From NCBI GenBank assembly GCA_903896585.1, contig CAITYI010000011.1, forward strand, positions 1 through 31,852: DNA of 31,852 nt. Direction: 5' to 3'. Both the position numbers and the translations under genes were made by a program. Of this stretch, positions 1-7,105 are shown in pieces. Every line of letters begins with the position of its first letter. Positions within the stretch are counted from its first letter, which is position 1. The notes beneath the pieces are model-generated. The model saw nothing but the letters and a program-made list of their open reading frames with translations. It ran no database searches and was not told the DNA's origin. The DNA comes from an uncultured bacterium. Lineage in GTDB: Bacteria; Actinomycetota; Actinomycetes; S36-B12.

Positions 1-352
1 ACCCGCTCCGGAGTATCCAACTCCGGGCAGTGATCAAGCCGGTGCAGCACAGTTGCCTGAGTCGGGAACCGTTCAGTCGGTAATGCGATCGGATGCAGAT
101 ACACAGTGGTGGTCATTCACCGCTGCTGCTGATGGCCAGTACGAAATTCGACTCAGCGCATTGCCTCGCAACTATGGACTCGCTGTCTACCACCCAGGTG
201 GTAGCTCGAGCACCACTAACTCGGGAACATCAGATCGAGTGCGCACCATGACGCTGAGGGCTGGTCAGAAAGTCGCGATCAAGGTCAGCGTAGGAGCCGG
301 TGGCTTCACCGCGACCGATCCCTACCGAGTCACAGCCTCGAAAATCGGCTAA
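1..352 (+). CDS. C-terminal part of a secreted protein with a PPC-like domain (5' end outside window)
   Basis: The reading frame is open from base 2 to the TAA at 350-352 with no stop before the window edge, so this is the 3' end of a longer gene. A TTG at 53 could start a 99-residue protein, but the open upstream frame (Pro/Gly/Gln-rich, linker-like) argues against it. The visible part has the pattern of a bacterial pre-peptidase C-terminal (PPC) beta-sandwich: a D-x-x-W-W-S-F strand, then Y-E-I-R-L, then a Thr-Leu-Arg-Ala-Gly-Gln turn, ending in a Y-R-V-T strand. In known families such domains sit at the C-terminus of exported peptidases. The catalytic part, if any, is not visible. No membrane segment is seen. 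The gene ends at a strong hairpin at 381-415. Confidence 0.6.
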   Translation, partial: PAPEYPTPGSDQAGAAQLPESGTVQSVMRSDADTQWWSFTAAADGQYEIRLSALPRNYGLAVYHPGGSSSTTNSGTSDRVRTMTLRAGQKVAIKVSVGAGGFTATDPYRVTASKIG

Positions 353-380
353 AACTCGATAGCAGTCCGCCCATAAAGGT

Positions 381-415
381 GAGTGGTGGGGAGTGCTAAA
401 CACTTCCCACCACTT
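381..415. terminator. Strong hairpin, probable bidirectional terminator
   Basis: Arms 381-395 and 401-415 pair over 15 bp (two G-T pairs) around the five-base loop CTAAA, followed by an A/T-rich ATTTA. It lies between the plus-strand gene ending at 352 and the minus-strand gene ending at 441, so it can end both convergent transcripts. Confidence 0.8.
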
Positions 416-440
416 ATTTACTTACCATCAACCGCAACTA

Positions 441-1403
441 TCAGATTTTTAAGAGAATCCGCTCAGCCGACTTACCTTCCACCAGTTCATGGGCGCACGC
501 AATCTCCGAGAGCGGGAAAATACGGGTGGGCGGAGCGGTGAGAGCTCCTGCTGCTAGAGCCTCTTCCGTGAGACGAACGGACTCTGCGAATTTTTCTGGA
601 TTCACCGTGTACAGCAGCATGAATTCAATGGTGATACCGGCTGTCATTAATGCGCGGCGCGGAAGAACAGGATCGGGGCCATCGGCAGCATAGGAAATGA
701 TTTTCATGCTGGGCTTCGCTATTGCAATGTTCATATCTAAATTCATAGATAGATTCACATCAATCACCCGAGCTATTCCTTCATTGCTCAATGCGCTTAC
801 AGGGTCATCTGTCAAATAGTTCACCACAACATCAGCACCGGCTGCACGAGCTACCTCTGTCTTGCTCTCACTACTCACTGTTGTGTAGACGCGAGCACCA
901 CCCCACTTGGCCAACTCAATGGCGCAGCGGCCTACCGCTCCTGCTCCCCCGGTGACCAAAACACTTTGACCCTCAATCGGTCCATCAGAAAAAAGACAGT
1001 AAGCGGCAGTTACCGCGGGCACTCCCAAGGTTGCACCCAACTCGAAGGAAACCGATGTCGGCAACAGACGCGCGAAATCGGAATCGACAATGCAGTACTC
1101 GGCTGCGGTTCCGTATCTACTTCCTTTAGCCGCCAGGATCAGCCACACGCGTTCCCCAATGCGTTCCGGGCTCACTCCGTCACCTACAGCATCAATCACT
1201 CCAGCACCGTCGTGATGCGGAATCTGGAATTCATTGATCACCGAAGCCACCGCACCTGCGCGACTCTTAACGTCTGTCGGATTGATTCCAGAAAATTCAA
1301 TCTTCACTCTCACCTGACCGGCACCAGGTTGTGGAGTTTCAACATGGTCGAGAATGAACACCTCGGGGGCAGGTCCGTGCTTTTCGTATCTCGCAGTTTT
1401 CAT
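441..1403 (-). CDS. Zinc-independent medium-chain dehydrogenase/reductase, quinone-oxidoreductase-like (QOR copy 1)
   Basis: This 320-residue protein has the family's usual length. The N-terminal GroES-like domain includes S-G-I-N-P-T-D-V-K near residues 38-46 and H-H-D-G-A-G-V near 63-69. The cofactor-binding Rossmann domain carries T-G-G-A-G-A-V-G at 151-158, typical of NADPH-dependent quinone or enoyl reductases. The zinc ligands of alcohol dehydrogenases are absent. It probably reduces quinones or alpha,beta-unsaturated carbonyls using NADPH in the cytosol; the substrate is unknown. The gene starts 9 bp after the stop codon of the XRE partner of the toxin-antitoxin pair, so it is probably cotranscribed with it. 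A second copy of its first ~120 codons lies at 26065-26427, also 9 bp downstream of a toxin-antitoxin pair. Confidence 0.85.
   Translation of the reverse strand: MKTARYEKHGPAPEVFILDHVETPQPGAGQVRVKIEFSGINPTDVKSRAGAVASVINEFQIPHHDGAGVIDAVGDGVSPERIGERVWLILAAKGSRYGTAAEYCIVDSDFARLLPTSVSFELGATLGVPAVTAAYCLFSDGPIEGQSVLVTGGAGAVGRCAIELAKWGGARVYTTVSSESKTEVARAAGADVVVNYLTDDPVSALSNEGIARVIDVNLSMNLDMNIAIAKPSMKIISYAADGPDPVLPRRALMTAGITIEFMLLYTVNPEKFAESVRLTEEALAAGALTAPPTRIFPLSEIACAHELVEGKSAERILLKI
1041..1403 (-). repeat. Long direct repeat, copy 1 (first ~121 codons of the QOR gene)
   Basis: This stretch matches 26065-26427 in the same orientation with a constant offset of 25024 and no gaps in the segments I compared. 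For example, 1201-1256 and 26225-26280 differ at only about three positions. Similarity decays below about 1041/26065. The two copies bracket the whole catabolic cluster and the left toxin-antitoxin pair. Confidence 0.85.
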
Positions 1404-1412
1404 GGGTGAAAA

Positions 1413-1853
1413 TTACTCCGCCTTCGAAGAAGGTGAAGCTTCAATGCGCAAGAGCATGTGGGCGGAGGGCGTAACAGTGCCCGTTGCATAGGTGCTGAGG
1501 CGTGATGCAGATGTGCCTACTCTGGTAGCAAACTCCGCTGCTGTTAACCCTGAGCCAGCTATCGCCTCTCGCACGCGACGGGCAACTTCTTCTTTCTCTC
1601 GCAATTCCAGGTTCTTGCGAGATATCTCAACGGCGAGTGAGAACAGCGTCGGAACACCTCCACTTTCGGAATAAGAAAGGTACTTTTCAATGCTCCGTGC
1701 AACATTCCCCCACGGCTCCGCACTGACATTCTCGAAAATTGGTTTCCAATCTTGGACGAACCCCCTCTCAATCGCAGTGACCAGTGCTTCATAAGGCCAA
1801 GTCGCTACCGGATCAGAGGGTGATGCATCGACATTTCTGAAAGTTAAAGTCAT
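1413..1853 (-). CDS. XRE-type HTH partner (putative antitoxin) of an AbiEii-like toxin-antitoxin pair
   Basis: This is a 146-residue protein from the ATG at 1853, which overlaps the upstream stop as ATGA; that coupling decides the start. The N-terminal part (about 20-80) contains W-P-Y-E-A-L-V, then P-W-G-N-V-A-R and Y-L-S-Y. This is an alpha-helical module that I associate with partners of AbiEii nucleotidyltransferases in Actinobacteria. Residues about 92-137 form an XRE helix-turn-helix (G-L-T-A-A-E-F-A-T-R-V-G-T-S-A-S-R-L-S-T-Y). Likely roles are neutralising the partner and repressing the operon through the palindrome at 2564-2585. Which partner is the antitoxin is inferred from family knowledge. 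Confidence 0.75.
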   Translation of the reverse strand: MTLTFRNVDASPSDPVATWPYEALVTAIERGFVQDWKPIFENVSAEPWGNVARSIEKYLSYSESGGVPTLFSLAVEISRKNLELREKEEVARRVREAIAGSGLTAAEFATRVGTSASRLSTYATGTVTPSAHMLLRIEASPSSKAE

Positions 1854-2557
1854 GAGATAACACCAGCCAGACGCAAAGCAAGTTGCTGACATTGATGGAC
1901 CACCGACTGCCACTCATGCCATTGCGGCTGCAGTCCCTTATACCGAGGCAGTTCGTCGATGACGGCCGAATCACGGGGTAACGGCAAGGCCAATCTCTCC
2001 ACAAGTGCTGTGAGCACGGAACCTTTCTCCTCGGAGCGATCGGAGTAATAGTCATCTACTTCACGCAATGCTTGGGCAGCCATGTCAAGACCCATGAGGT
2101 CTGATAGCGCGGCTACATCTAGGTAATCGCGCACATAGTTTCGTTGCACAACGAGGTACGACTTAACCCGCAACAATTCCTCAGCGGTGGGTATCACAAC
2201 TGATGTGTCTTGATCAATCTCGAAGCGAGTCACTTCGAGGGGCCGGATCCTGCGCATCTGACGCAGTCCCGCTTCCACCCCGTTTAAGGAGCCCAAGATT
2301 GTCAATGGAGGTTGCGAGGCCCTGACAGAAGTCGCCCAACCGTCGGAAGCTTCTACCGCTTCAAGGATGTCCGCGTACCTCTTCTCTAGGTCCGCGACCA
2401 CATGATCATGATCGAAGGACTCGCGGTGACCTGCATACAGCGCAGCGGCGGTGCCACCTACCAGTACGGCATCTGGGACCAACTCCTGCAGTCGACCGGC
2501 TGACGCAAGCACCGTGGCCAGGACCTCACTCGCACCTTCACGAGGAGAAATATCCAT
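1850..2557 (-). CDS. AbiEii/MenT-like nucleotidyltransferase (putative toxin)
   Basis: This 235-residue protein has the nucleotidyltransferase signature of the AbiEii/DUF1814 family: G-G-T at 34-36 followed by R-E-S-F-D-H-D-H with acidic residues D49 and D51. A second block has K132 and Y-V-R-D-Y-L-D at 141-147, matching the conserved Lys and Asp positions of MenT/AbiEii enzymes. Relatives such as mycobacterial MenT toxins add nucleotides to tRNA acceptor ends and block translation. Its stop overlaps the start of the XRE partner. The ATG at 2557 has no Shine-Dalgarno sequence, and a TATGAT element lies inside the palindrome just upstream, suggesting a leaderless or very short leader. Confidence 0.78.
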   Translation of the reverse strand: MDISPREGASEVLATVLASAGRLQELVPDAVLVGGTAAALYAGHRESFDHDHVVADLEKRYADILEAVEASDGWATSVRASQPPLTILGSLNGVEAGLRQMRRIRPLEVTRFEIDQDTSVVIPTAEELLRVKSYLVVQRNYVRDYLDVAALSDLMGLDMAAQALREVDDYYSDRSEEKGSVLTALVERLALPLPRDSAVIDELPRYKGLQPQWHEWQSVVHQCQQLALRLAGVIS

Positions 2558-2563
2558 GAGCAG

Positions 2564-2585
2564 ATATTATCATATATGATAATAT
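2564..2585. promoter_or_regulatory. 22-bp perfect palindrome, operator/promoter of the toxin-antitoxin operon
   Basis: Positions 2564-2574 are the exact reverse complement of 2575-2585, with no spacer. The palindrome is A/T-rich and includes TATGAT on the transcribed strand about 11 nt before the ATG at 2557. An autorepressor bound here would cover the -10 region. Confidence 0.75.
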
Positions 2586-2709
2586 TTAAGTGGAAATCCC
2601 CTTCCCGCAGTGCAGATAACTGGCTTAAGTGAGTTTAACTATCTGTGGGTGAGTTAGAAGTCGCGCACCGAACGCTCAATGGGCAACATCCACAAATTAT
2701 CTTGAGGCC

Positions 2710-3645
2710 CTAGAGGTCCAATCGGATAAGTTCGCATCCGGGAGCAGCGCGGGACACGCAGATGCAGAGGGATTCCTGACGGACCCGCTCGTCGGCGCTG
2801 AGGATTGCATCGCGATGGTCGACCGTCCCTTCGAGAAGAGGGGTGACGCAGGTCCCGCACGTTCCCTCCTGGCAGGAGGAGAAAACAGGCAGCCCGAGAG
2901 ACTCGGCGACCTCGAGGATTGAGGAACCTTTTGGCACGGTAGCCCTCACACCACTGGCCACGAACTCCACCTCGAATGCAATGTCGTCCGCAGCATGTGT
3001 CTGCTCGGCAGCTTGAAAACGCTCCAGGTGCAGTGAACCACGAGGCCAGTCCGTCATGGCCGTCTCGATTGCAGTCAACATGGGTTCGGGCCCACAACCG
3101 TAGATGAGGCTGCCATGTCCCGCCGTCTGCAATGCACCGACGATGTCAATGAGTCCGCTTTCATCCTGCGGGACCACAAGCACGTTGTCTCCGTATCGGG
3201 CGAGCTCGTCGACGAAGGCCATGGACGTACGGCTGCGCCCGCCGTAGACCAGCTGCCAACTCGAGCCGGACATATCTATCTGCTTAATCATCGGAAGAAA
3301 TGGAGTGATTCCAATGCCGCCGGCCAGGAATAGGTAGCGGTCGGAGGCCAATAAAGGAAAGTTATTGCGCGGCTCGCTCACTTCGAGCACTGAGCCGGTC
3401 GTAACAGTTCGCATGATGTGCTCCGACCCACCACGCCCAGCAGTCTCGTGCAAAATTCCAATTCGCCACTCGGTCGAATCCTCCGCTGCCCCGCACAGCG
3501 AGTACTGGCGCACCATGCCATCTACTTCAACATCGATGTGAGATCCCGGCGTCCACCGTGGCAACACGCCATTATCTGGCCGACGAAGGTGGAGGCTGAT
3601 GACTCGGTCAGCCACGTCCCGTCGCTCGCTGACCACTAGCTTCAC
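2710..3645 (-). CDS. Phthalate-dioxygenase-reductase-type oxidoreductase (FMN/NAD + 2Fe-2S), P450 redox partner
   Basis: This 311-residue protein has the full PDR/VanB-family layout. A flavin domain with R-Q-Y-S-L-C (46-51) comes first, then a nucleotide-binding domain with G-G-I-G-I-T-P (109-115) and Y-G-C-G-P-E-P-M (182-189), then a C-terminal plant-type ferredoxin with C258, C263, C266 and C294. It passes electrons from NAD(P)H to a terminal oxygenase. The gene follows the P450 gene after 48 bp, so the two very likely form an operon and a complete monooxygenase without a separate ferredoxin. Such reductases usually serve Rieske oxygenases; no Rieske gene is present here, and P450 pairing is less common. 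Confidence 0.88.
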   Translation of the reverse strand: MKLVVSERRDVADRVISLHLRRPDNGVLPRWTPGSHIDVEVDGMVRQYSLCGAAEDSTEWRIGILHETAGRGGSEHIMRTVTTGSVLEVSEPRNNFPLLASDRYLFLAGGIGITPFLPMIKQIDMSGSSWQLVYGGRSRTSMAFVDELARYGDNVLVVPQDESGLIDIVGALQTAGHGSLIYGCGPEPMLTAIETAMTDWPRGSLHLERFQAAEQTHAADDIAFEVEFVASGVRATVPKGSSILEVAESLGLPVFSSCQEGTCGTCVTPLLEGTVDHRDAILSADERVRQESLCICVSRAAPGCELIRLDL

Positions 3646-3693
3646 CGTCGATCACAGCCTTTCGCTTGGCCCATCACTCTCCCGTGAATTCGG

Positions 3694-4944
3694 CTAGCCA
3701 CGACGCATCCGAATGGGAAGGGCCCCAAGTTCGTGGGTCAGTGTTGCCGGTACCCACTCCACCGGACTCTCGATTTCCCAAGTGACTGCCTCCCGCACCA
3801 TTTCGGCAACCATCACCTCACTGAGCGACTGCACTATATTGCGCCCAGCGCAGACGTAGTGACCGCCCCCGAAGGTGAGTTGCCGCGCCCGATTGTCACG
3901 CTCAAGTTGAAAGCGAAGCGGGTCCGGGAAAAATTCTGGGTCACGGTTGCCTGCCAACCATAGACAGACGATGTTGGTGCCACTCGGGAGGAATACATCG
4001 TCGTGCACAAGGTCCGCCGTCGCCTGACGCATGGTGAGGAGCACCGAAGGGTGCAGACGCGACGCCTCGAGGAAGGCGGCCGTACTGAACTGAAATGGGT
4101 CTACCTCGACGCTCGCGGGCTGGATGCCGGCCTCGGCAAGCGCGAACACCTGTGTCGTCAGGAAGGCTCCAGTTGTATTGAATCCGTCGAGCAGAGTCAT
4201 AGCGAAGTGTTTGATGGCGGTCTCTTCGTCCATGCCCAGGGCATCTCTCCCCGCCATGAGCTCCGCCACGAATGGCGAGGTGCCGCGAGCATTCGTCCTG
4301 CGGAGCGCTTCGGTCAGGGTGTCTATATATATGCGAGCTCCGTGATCCGCCGACAGCACCTGCTCCGCAGTCCCTGTGAGCAGGAAGGCCTCGAAGGCAG
4401 CGCCCGCAGCCTCGACAGTGGCCACTGACTCATCCAGCGGCATGTCCAGCGCAAGAGCCCAAAAGCGCGCAACCGCCGGCTTCGCGAATTGCTCGCGGAA
4501 CTCGATGGAGTCAGCCGCGCAGGCCTCGCGCAGCAGGTCCTGAACGATCCCGGCAAAGCCCTCTCGGAAGACGGATACCGCCTGCATGCTCATGGGCTTG
4601 CTGACGAGCTGCTTGATGGGCCGGTGCTCCGGCTGCTGCATGGTGAACGTGGAGTAGTCGAAGAACTCGAAGAGTGAGGGGTACGGGACGCCGGCCTCTC
4701 GGTAGGGAGCTGTCTGGTCAGCGGCCCGCTGATGCGAGATGTCTTTGTGCTGGCGCAGTGCAGTCAGGTCGGAGTTGCGGTATGCAACTACATCGCCCCA
4801 CGATGCCCGCGCTAGACCAGGTTGGTCTTGCTCGAAGAGGGGAGCTATCCAGGACAGATCCTGGCTCCAATTTTCCGTATCCAACGCTTCCAGGAGCGGC
4901 AGGTCCTCGACACTGCGCTGCATAACTTTAGTCATGCGCATCAT
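3694..4944 (-). CDS. Cytochrome P450 monooxygenase
   Basis: This 416-residue soluble bacterial P450 has E-A-S-R at 293-296 (the ExxR motif) and the heme loop F-G-G-G-H-Y-V-C-A-G at 358-367 with C365 as thiolate ligand. The I-helix reads G-F-N-T-T at 254-258, with Asn where most P450s have Asp or Glu before Thr. The residue two before the heme Cys is Tyr (Y363) rather than His or Arg. Both are unusual and could change oxygen activation or heme propionate contacts. The start may be the ATG at 4944 or the one at 4935. A copy of the cluster dyad lies about 50 bp upstream. It probably hydroxylates or N-/C-oxidises the pathway substrate at an early step; the substrate is unknown. Confidence 0.92.
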   Translation of the reverse strand: MMRMTKVMQRSVEDLPLLEALDTENWSQDLSWIAPLFEQDQPGLARASWGDVVAYRNSDLTALRQHKDISHQRAADQTAPYREAGVPYPSLFEFFDYSTFTMQQPEHRPIKQLVSKPMSMQAVSVFREGFAGIVQDLLREACAADSIEFREQFAKPAVARFWALALDMPLDESVATVEAAGAAFEAFLLTGTAEQVLSADHGARIYIDTLTEALRRTNARGTSPFVAELMAGRDALGMDEETAIKHFAMTLLDGFNTTGAFLTTQVFALAEAGIQPASVEVDPFQFSTAAFLEASRLHPSVLLTMRQATADLVHDDVFLPSGTNIVCLWLAGNRDPEFFPDPLRFQLERDNRARQLTFGGGHYVCAGRNIVQSLSEVMVAEMVREAVTWEIESPVEWVPATLTHELGALPIRMRRG

Positions 4945-4992
4945 GATGTCACTTAATCGGATTCTTAGGTAACTCTAAATCACACGTGAGCA

Positions 4993-5005
4993 CCCAACTG
5001 GGGGA
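4993..5005. promoter_or_regulatory. Cluster dyad site 1 (CCCA-AC-TGGGGGA), upstream of the P450 operon
   Basis: The inverted repeat CCCA-AC-TGGG occupies 4993-5002, followed by GGA, about 50 bp upstream of the P450 start. It is one of nine similar sites in the cluster. Confidence 0.6.
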
Positions 5006-5016
5006 TAGCCGCTCTT

Positions 5017-5060
5017 GGCCCATCATCGGGGTGGATGCAGATCCACTGCTGCCGCCGTGA
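5017..5060. repeat. 44-bp direct repeat, copy A
   Basis: It differs from 7062-7105 at two positions. It covers the last codons of the first imine-reductase-like gene and runs into the region upstream of the P450 gene. Weaker similarity continues into the dyad. Confidence 0.85.
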
Positions 5061-6090
5061 ATCGGGGTGGATGCTCGAGGCCGGCGATGGGTGAGCCGGC
5101 GCCGGGCTGCGACCGTAGAAGGTCGTAGAGGCGGGCGATGGAACCGTTGCCGTAGCCCGCTGCGGACAGCGGTTCGACAAGTTCAAGGAAGCCCCGCAGG
5201 AGTGGAGACGTCTGACCAACCAAGTTGAGGTCCACTACCGCCATCCGCACGCCGTCAAGTTGCACGTCGACCGTCGCGCTCGGCTCGTCGTATCGGCCGG
5301 AGCGGATAGTGTTGATGTCGACCTCGACATGGGTCGATAGCAGATCGAGCATTTTTCGAATCTCGGGAAGAAGAACTTCTGGCTCAACTCCGCAGTTCGA
5401 GGCGAACGCGATCGCCTCATAGAACGCTGCCAACGCAACGTGATAAAAAACCGCACCAGCTGCGGTGCCAAGAGCGTTGGCCGCGGCAGGGTCGGCACCG
5501 ATGTACTGCACAGAGCCGAGCGGCGCCAGCACTTCCACAACACCTGGTGCAGCTACTGGGCTACCCGAGATCACGATGCGACCTTTGGCACCGCCCAACT
5601 CATCCGGGTAACACAGCAATGAACCGTCGAGGTACTCGGCACCAGCCGTCTGGCTCCACAATTGCATGTCGACCGCATCGTTGAGTGAGCCCCACGTCAA
5701 GTTGACGAGGACTTTTCCACGTAGGCCGCCATCCTTGACGACGGATGCCAGCGACTCCCGAGTGTTCTCGTAGGTCAAGGGGACCGCGATCACCACTGCG
5801 GCGTCGCGGATGGCACTGCCCACATTGCCGTGCAGGGTCACCCCGGAGTCCGTCCAAGAATCCGGATCGGGAGCTGTTCGGTTCCACGCTGCGACCGAGG
5901 ACCCAGTACGCGAGAGGACGCGGGCCAACTGACTGCCCATGCGACCCAGACCGACCACCGCGATCGGGACAGTGCGAGATCCCGCTGGGTTCACCACAGC
6001 GGTCCCCAAGTCCACCTGATCACTTTGTAGGTGCCGTGCTCGGTGTTGGTTGTCCTGCACCCCATCATTGTGCGGGACCATCGACACCAT
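5023..6090 (-). CDS. Imine-reductase-like / beta-hydroxyacid dehydrogenase family NAD(P) oxidoreductase (IRED-like 1)
   Basis: The Rossmann fingerprint A-V-V-G-L-G-R-M-G-S is followed by W-N-R-T, then V-L-V-N-L-T-W-G-S and E-Y-L-D-G-S-L-L-C-Y-P. This layout is shared with bacterial imine reductases, and the C-terminal half is helical. IREDs reduce cyclic or open imines to amines with NADPH, or run in reverse. An open frame extends to an ATG at 6159, overlapping the next gene's end. I prefer 6090 (or 6081), because the longer form would place a cluster dyad (6117-6126) inside the coding sequence and the extra residues show no family similarity. No good Shine-Dalgarno supports either. The last residues, T-A-A-A-V-D-L-H-P-P-R, are identical to the end of the acyl-CoA ligase because of a 44-bp repeat. 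Confidence 0.75.
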   Translation of the reverse strand: MVSMVPHNDGVQDNQHRARHLQSDQVDLGTAVVNPAGSRTVPIAVVGLGRMGSQLARVLSRTGSSVAAWNRTAPDPDSWTDSGVTLHGNVGSAIRDAAVVIAVPLTYENTRESLASVVKDGGLRGKVLVNLTWGSLNDAVDMQLWSQTAGAEYLDGSLLCYPDELGGAKGRIVISGSPVAAPGVVEVLAPLGSVQYIGADPAAANALGTAAGAVFYHVALAAFYEAIAFASNCGVEPEVLLPEIRKMLDLLSTHVEVDINTIRSGRYDEPSATVDVQLDGVRMAVVDLNLVGQTSPLLRGFLELVEPLSAAGYGNGSIARLYDLLRSQPGAGSPIAGLEHPPRFTAAAVDLHPPR

Positions 6091-6116
6091 AAGTGTCTGC
6101 ACCGGACTGTCTATTG

Positions 6117-6129
6117 CCCACTCGGGGGA
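6117..6129. promoter_or_regulatory. Cluster dyad site 3 (CCCA-CT-CGGGGGA)
   Basis: CCCACTCGGG at 6117-6126 followed by GGA, 27 bp upstream of the ATG at 6090. It shares CCCACTCGGGGGA exactly with site 4 at 8736. Confidence 0.5.
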
Positions 6130-6137
6130 CCCTCGAA

Positions 6138-7013
6138 CTACCCGTTGCGGTGAATCCACGCGGTGAGCGCTGCCAGGTTGCTACCAGCGAGCCCTGCCTC
6201 AGCCGCGTCATCGAGCAGTGCCATTGCCGATTCAAGGGTGCCGCTGCGGCAGCCGGCGTCGCGCGCGTCGATCCGCGCCGTCTCCAAAGCCGCAAGATGT
6301 ACGTCGAGCGTGGCCTGGGAGTCGACCCACCGCTCCGATGCGAGATCGTCCCAGACCGCGGGGATCCCGCGCCCCAGAACCTCGAGCACTTCCCGCGCCC
6401 GCGACTCGATCACAGCCTGACTGATGCCTAGTGCGCGTGCCGTCCCTGACGCCTCAAGAAGCGCGAGGAGTGCCGCATGCAAGAACCACACGGACATTGC
6501 GTTCTCCAGCACATTTGGCCCAGACACTGCGCCCGGGAAGAACTCGTTGCGACCACCCAGAGAGGCCAAAGTCTCCCGGTGCAGTTCCCAGGCATCGACA
6601 TCGCCGGCGAAAACTACCGATGTACCGGGCAGGCCAATTTCGTCAGGGAAGACCGGGATGGCGCCGTCAAGGTAGGTGGCGCCGCACCCGTGCAGCCAAG
6701 CCTCCATGGCCCACGCTTCAGCCGCAGTACCAAGCATGAGATTCACCAGCGTGCGCCCCCGAAGCGCGGTGATCGCATCGACGTTACCAAGCTGCTCATC
6801 AATATCGGGGTAGCGCATCATGCACACAACCACAAGCGGTGAAGCCGCCACAGCAGCACAGGGAGTCGTCGCTACCGCGGCTCCAACGTTACGGAGCGGT
6901 TCAGCGCGGTGTGCTGTCCGACTCCAGACTGTGACCTGGTGCTCTCGCGCGAGGAACGCGCGGGCAAGGGCCGATCCCATGTTCCCGAGTCCGAGCACCG
7001 AGACCTTGGCCAT
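6138..7013 (-). CDS. Imine-reductase-like NAD(P) oxidoreductase (IRED-like 2)
   Basis: This 291-residue protein has the usual IRED length. The N-terminal Rossmann fold contains V-L-G-L-G-N-M-G-S (6-14) and V-W-S-R-T (29-33). V-N-L-M-L-G-T (90-96) and T-Y-L-D-G-A-I-P-V-F-P (113-123) follow, the latter matching the Y-L-D-G-A-I motif of imine reductases. The C-terminal helical domain would build the dimer active site. The start at 7013 is supported by an AAGGAGGT ribosome binding site about 9 bp upstream. It is a distant paralogue of the neighbouring gene, not a recent duplicate. It could reduce a cyclic imine produced by amine oxidation, or oxidise a cyclic amine. A plain beta-hydroxyacid dehydrogenase role is less likely from the motifs. 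Confidence 0.8.
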   Translation of the reverse strand: MAKVSVLGLGNMGSALARAFLAREHQVTVWSRTAHRAEPLRNVGAAVATTPCAAVAASPLVVVCMMRYPDIDEQLGNVDAITALRGRTLVNLMLGTAAEAWAMEAWLHGCGATYLDGAIPVFPDEIGLPGTSVVFAGDVDAWELHRETLASLGGRNEFFPGAVSGPNVLENAMSVWFLHAALLALLEASGTARALGISQAVIESRAREVLEVLGRGIPAVWDDLASERWVDSQATLDVHLAALETARIDARDAGCRSGTLESAMALLDDAAEAGLAGSNLAALTAWIHRNG

Positions 7014-7036
7014 GGGCGCTCCACCTCCTTCTCTCG

Positions 7037-7049
7037 CCCCAGAGTGGGG
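7037..7049. promoter_or_regulatory. Cluster dyad site 2 (CCCCA-GAG-TGGGG)
   Basis: A 13-bp inverted repeat with a 3-bp spacer, followed by AA, 24 bp upstream of the IRED-like 2 start and adjacent to the 44-bp repeat. The spacer is one base longer than in the other sites. Confidence 0.5.
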
Positions 7050-7061
7050 AATGCGGCGTTC

Positions 7062-7105
7062 GGCCCATCATCGGGGCGGATGCAGATCAACTGCTGCCGC
7101 CGTGA
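7062..7105. repeat. 44-bp direct repeat, copy B
   Basis: It differs from 5017-5060 at two positions. It covers the last codons and stop of the acyl-CoA ligase gene and runs into the upstream region of IRED-like 2. Confidence 0.85.

Noticed and set aside
6091..6159. N-terminal extension of IRED-like 1 starting at 6159
   Set aside because: It has no family similarity, overlaps the upstream gene and would include a cluster dyad; kept only as an alternative start.
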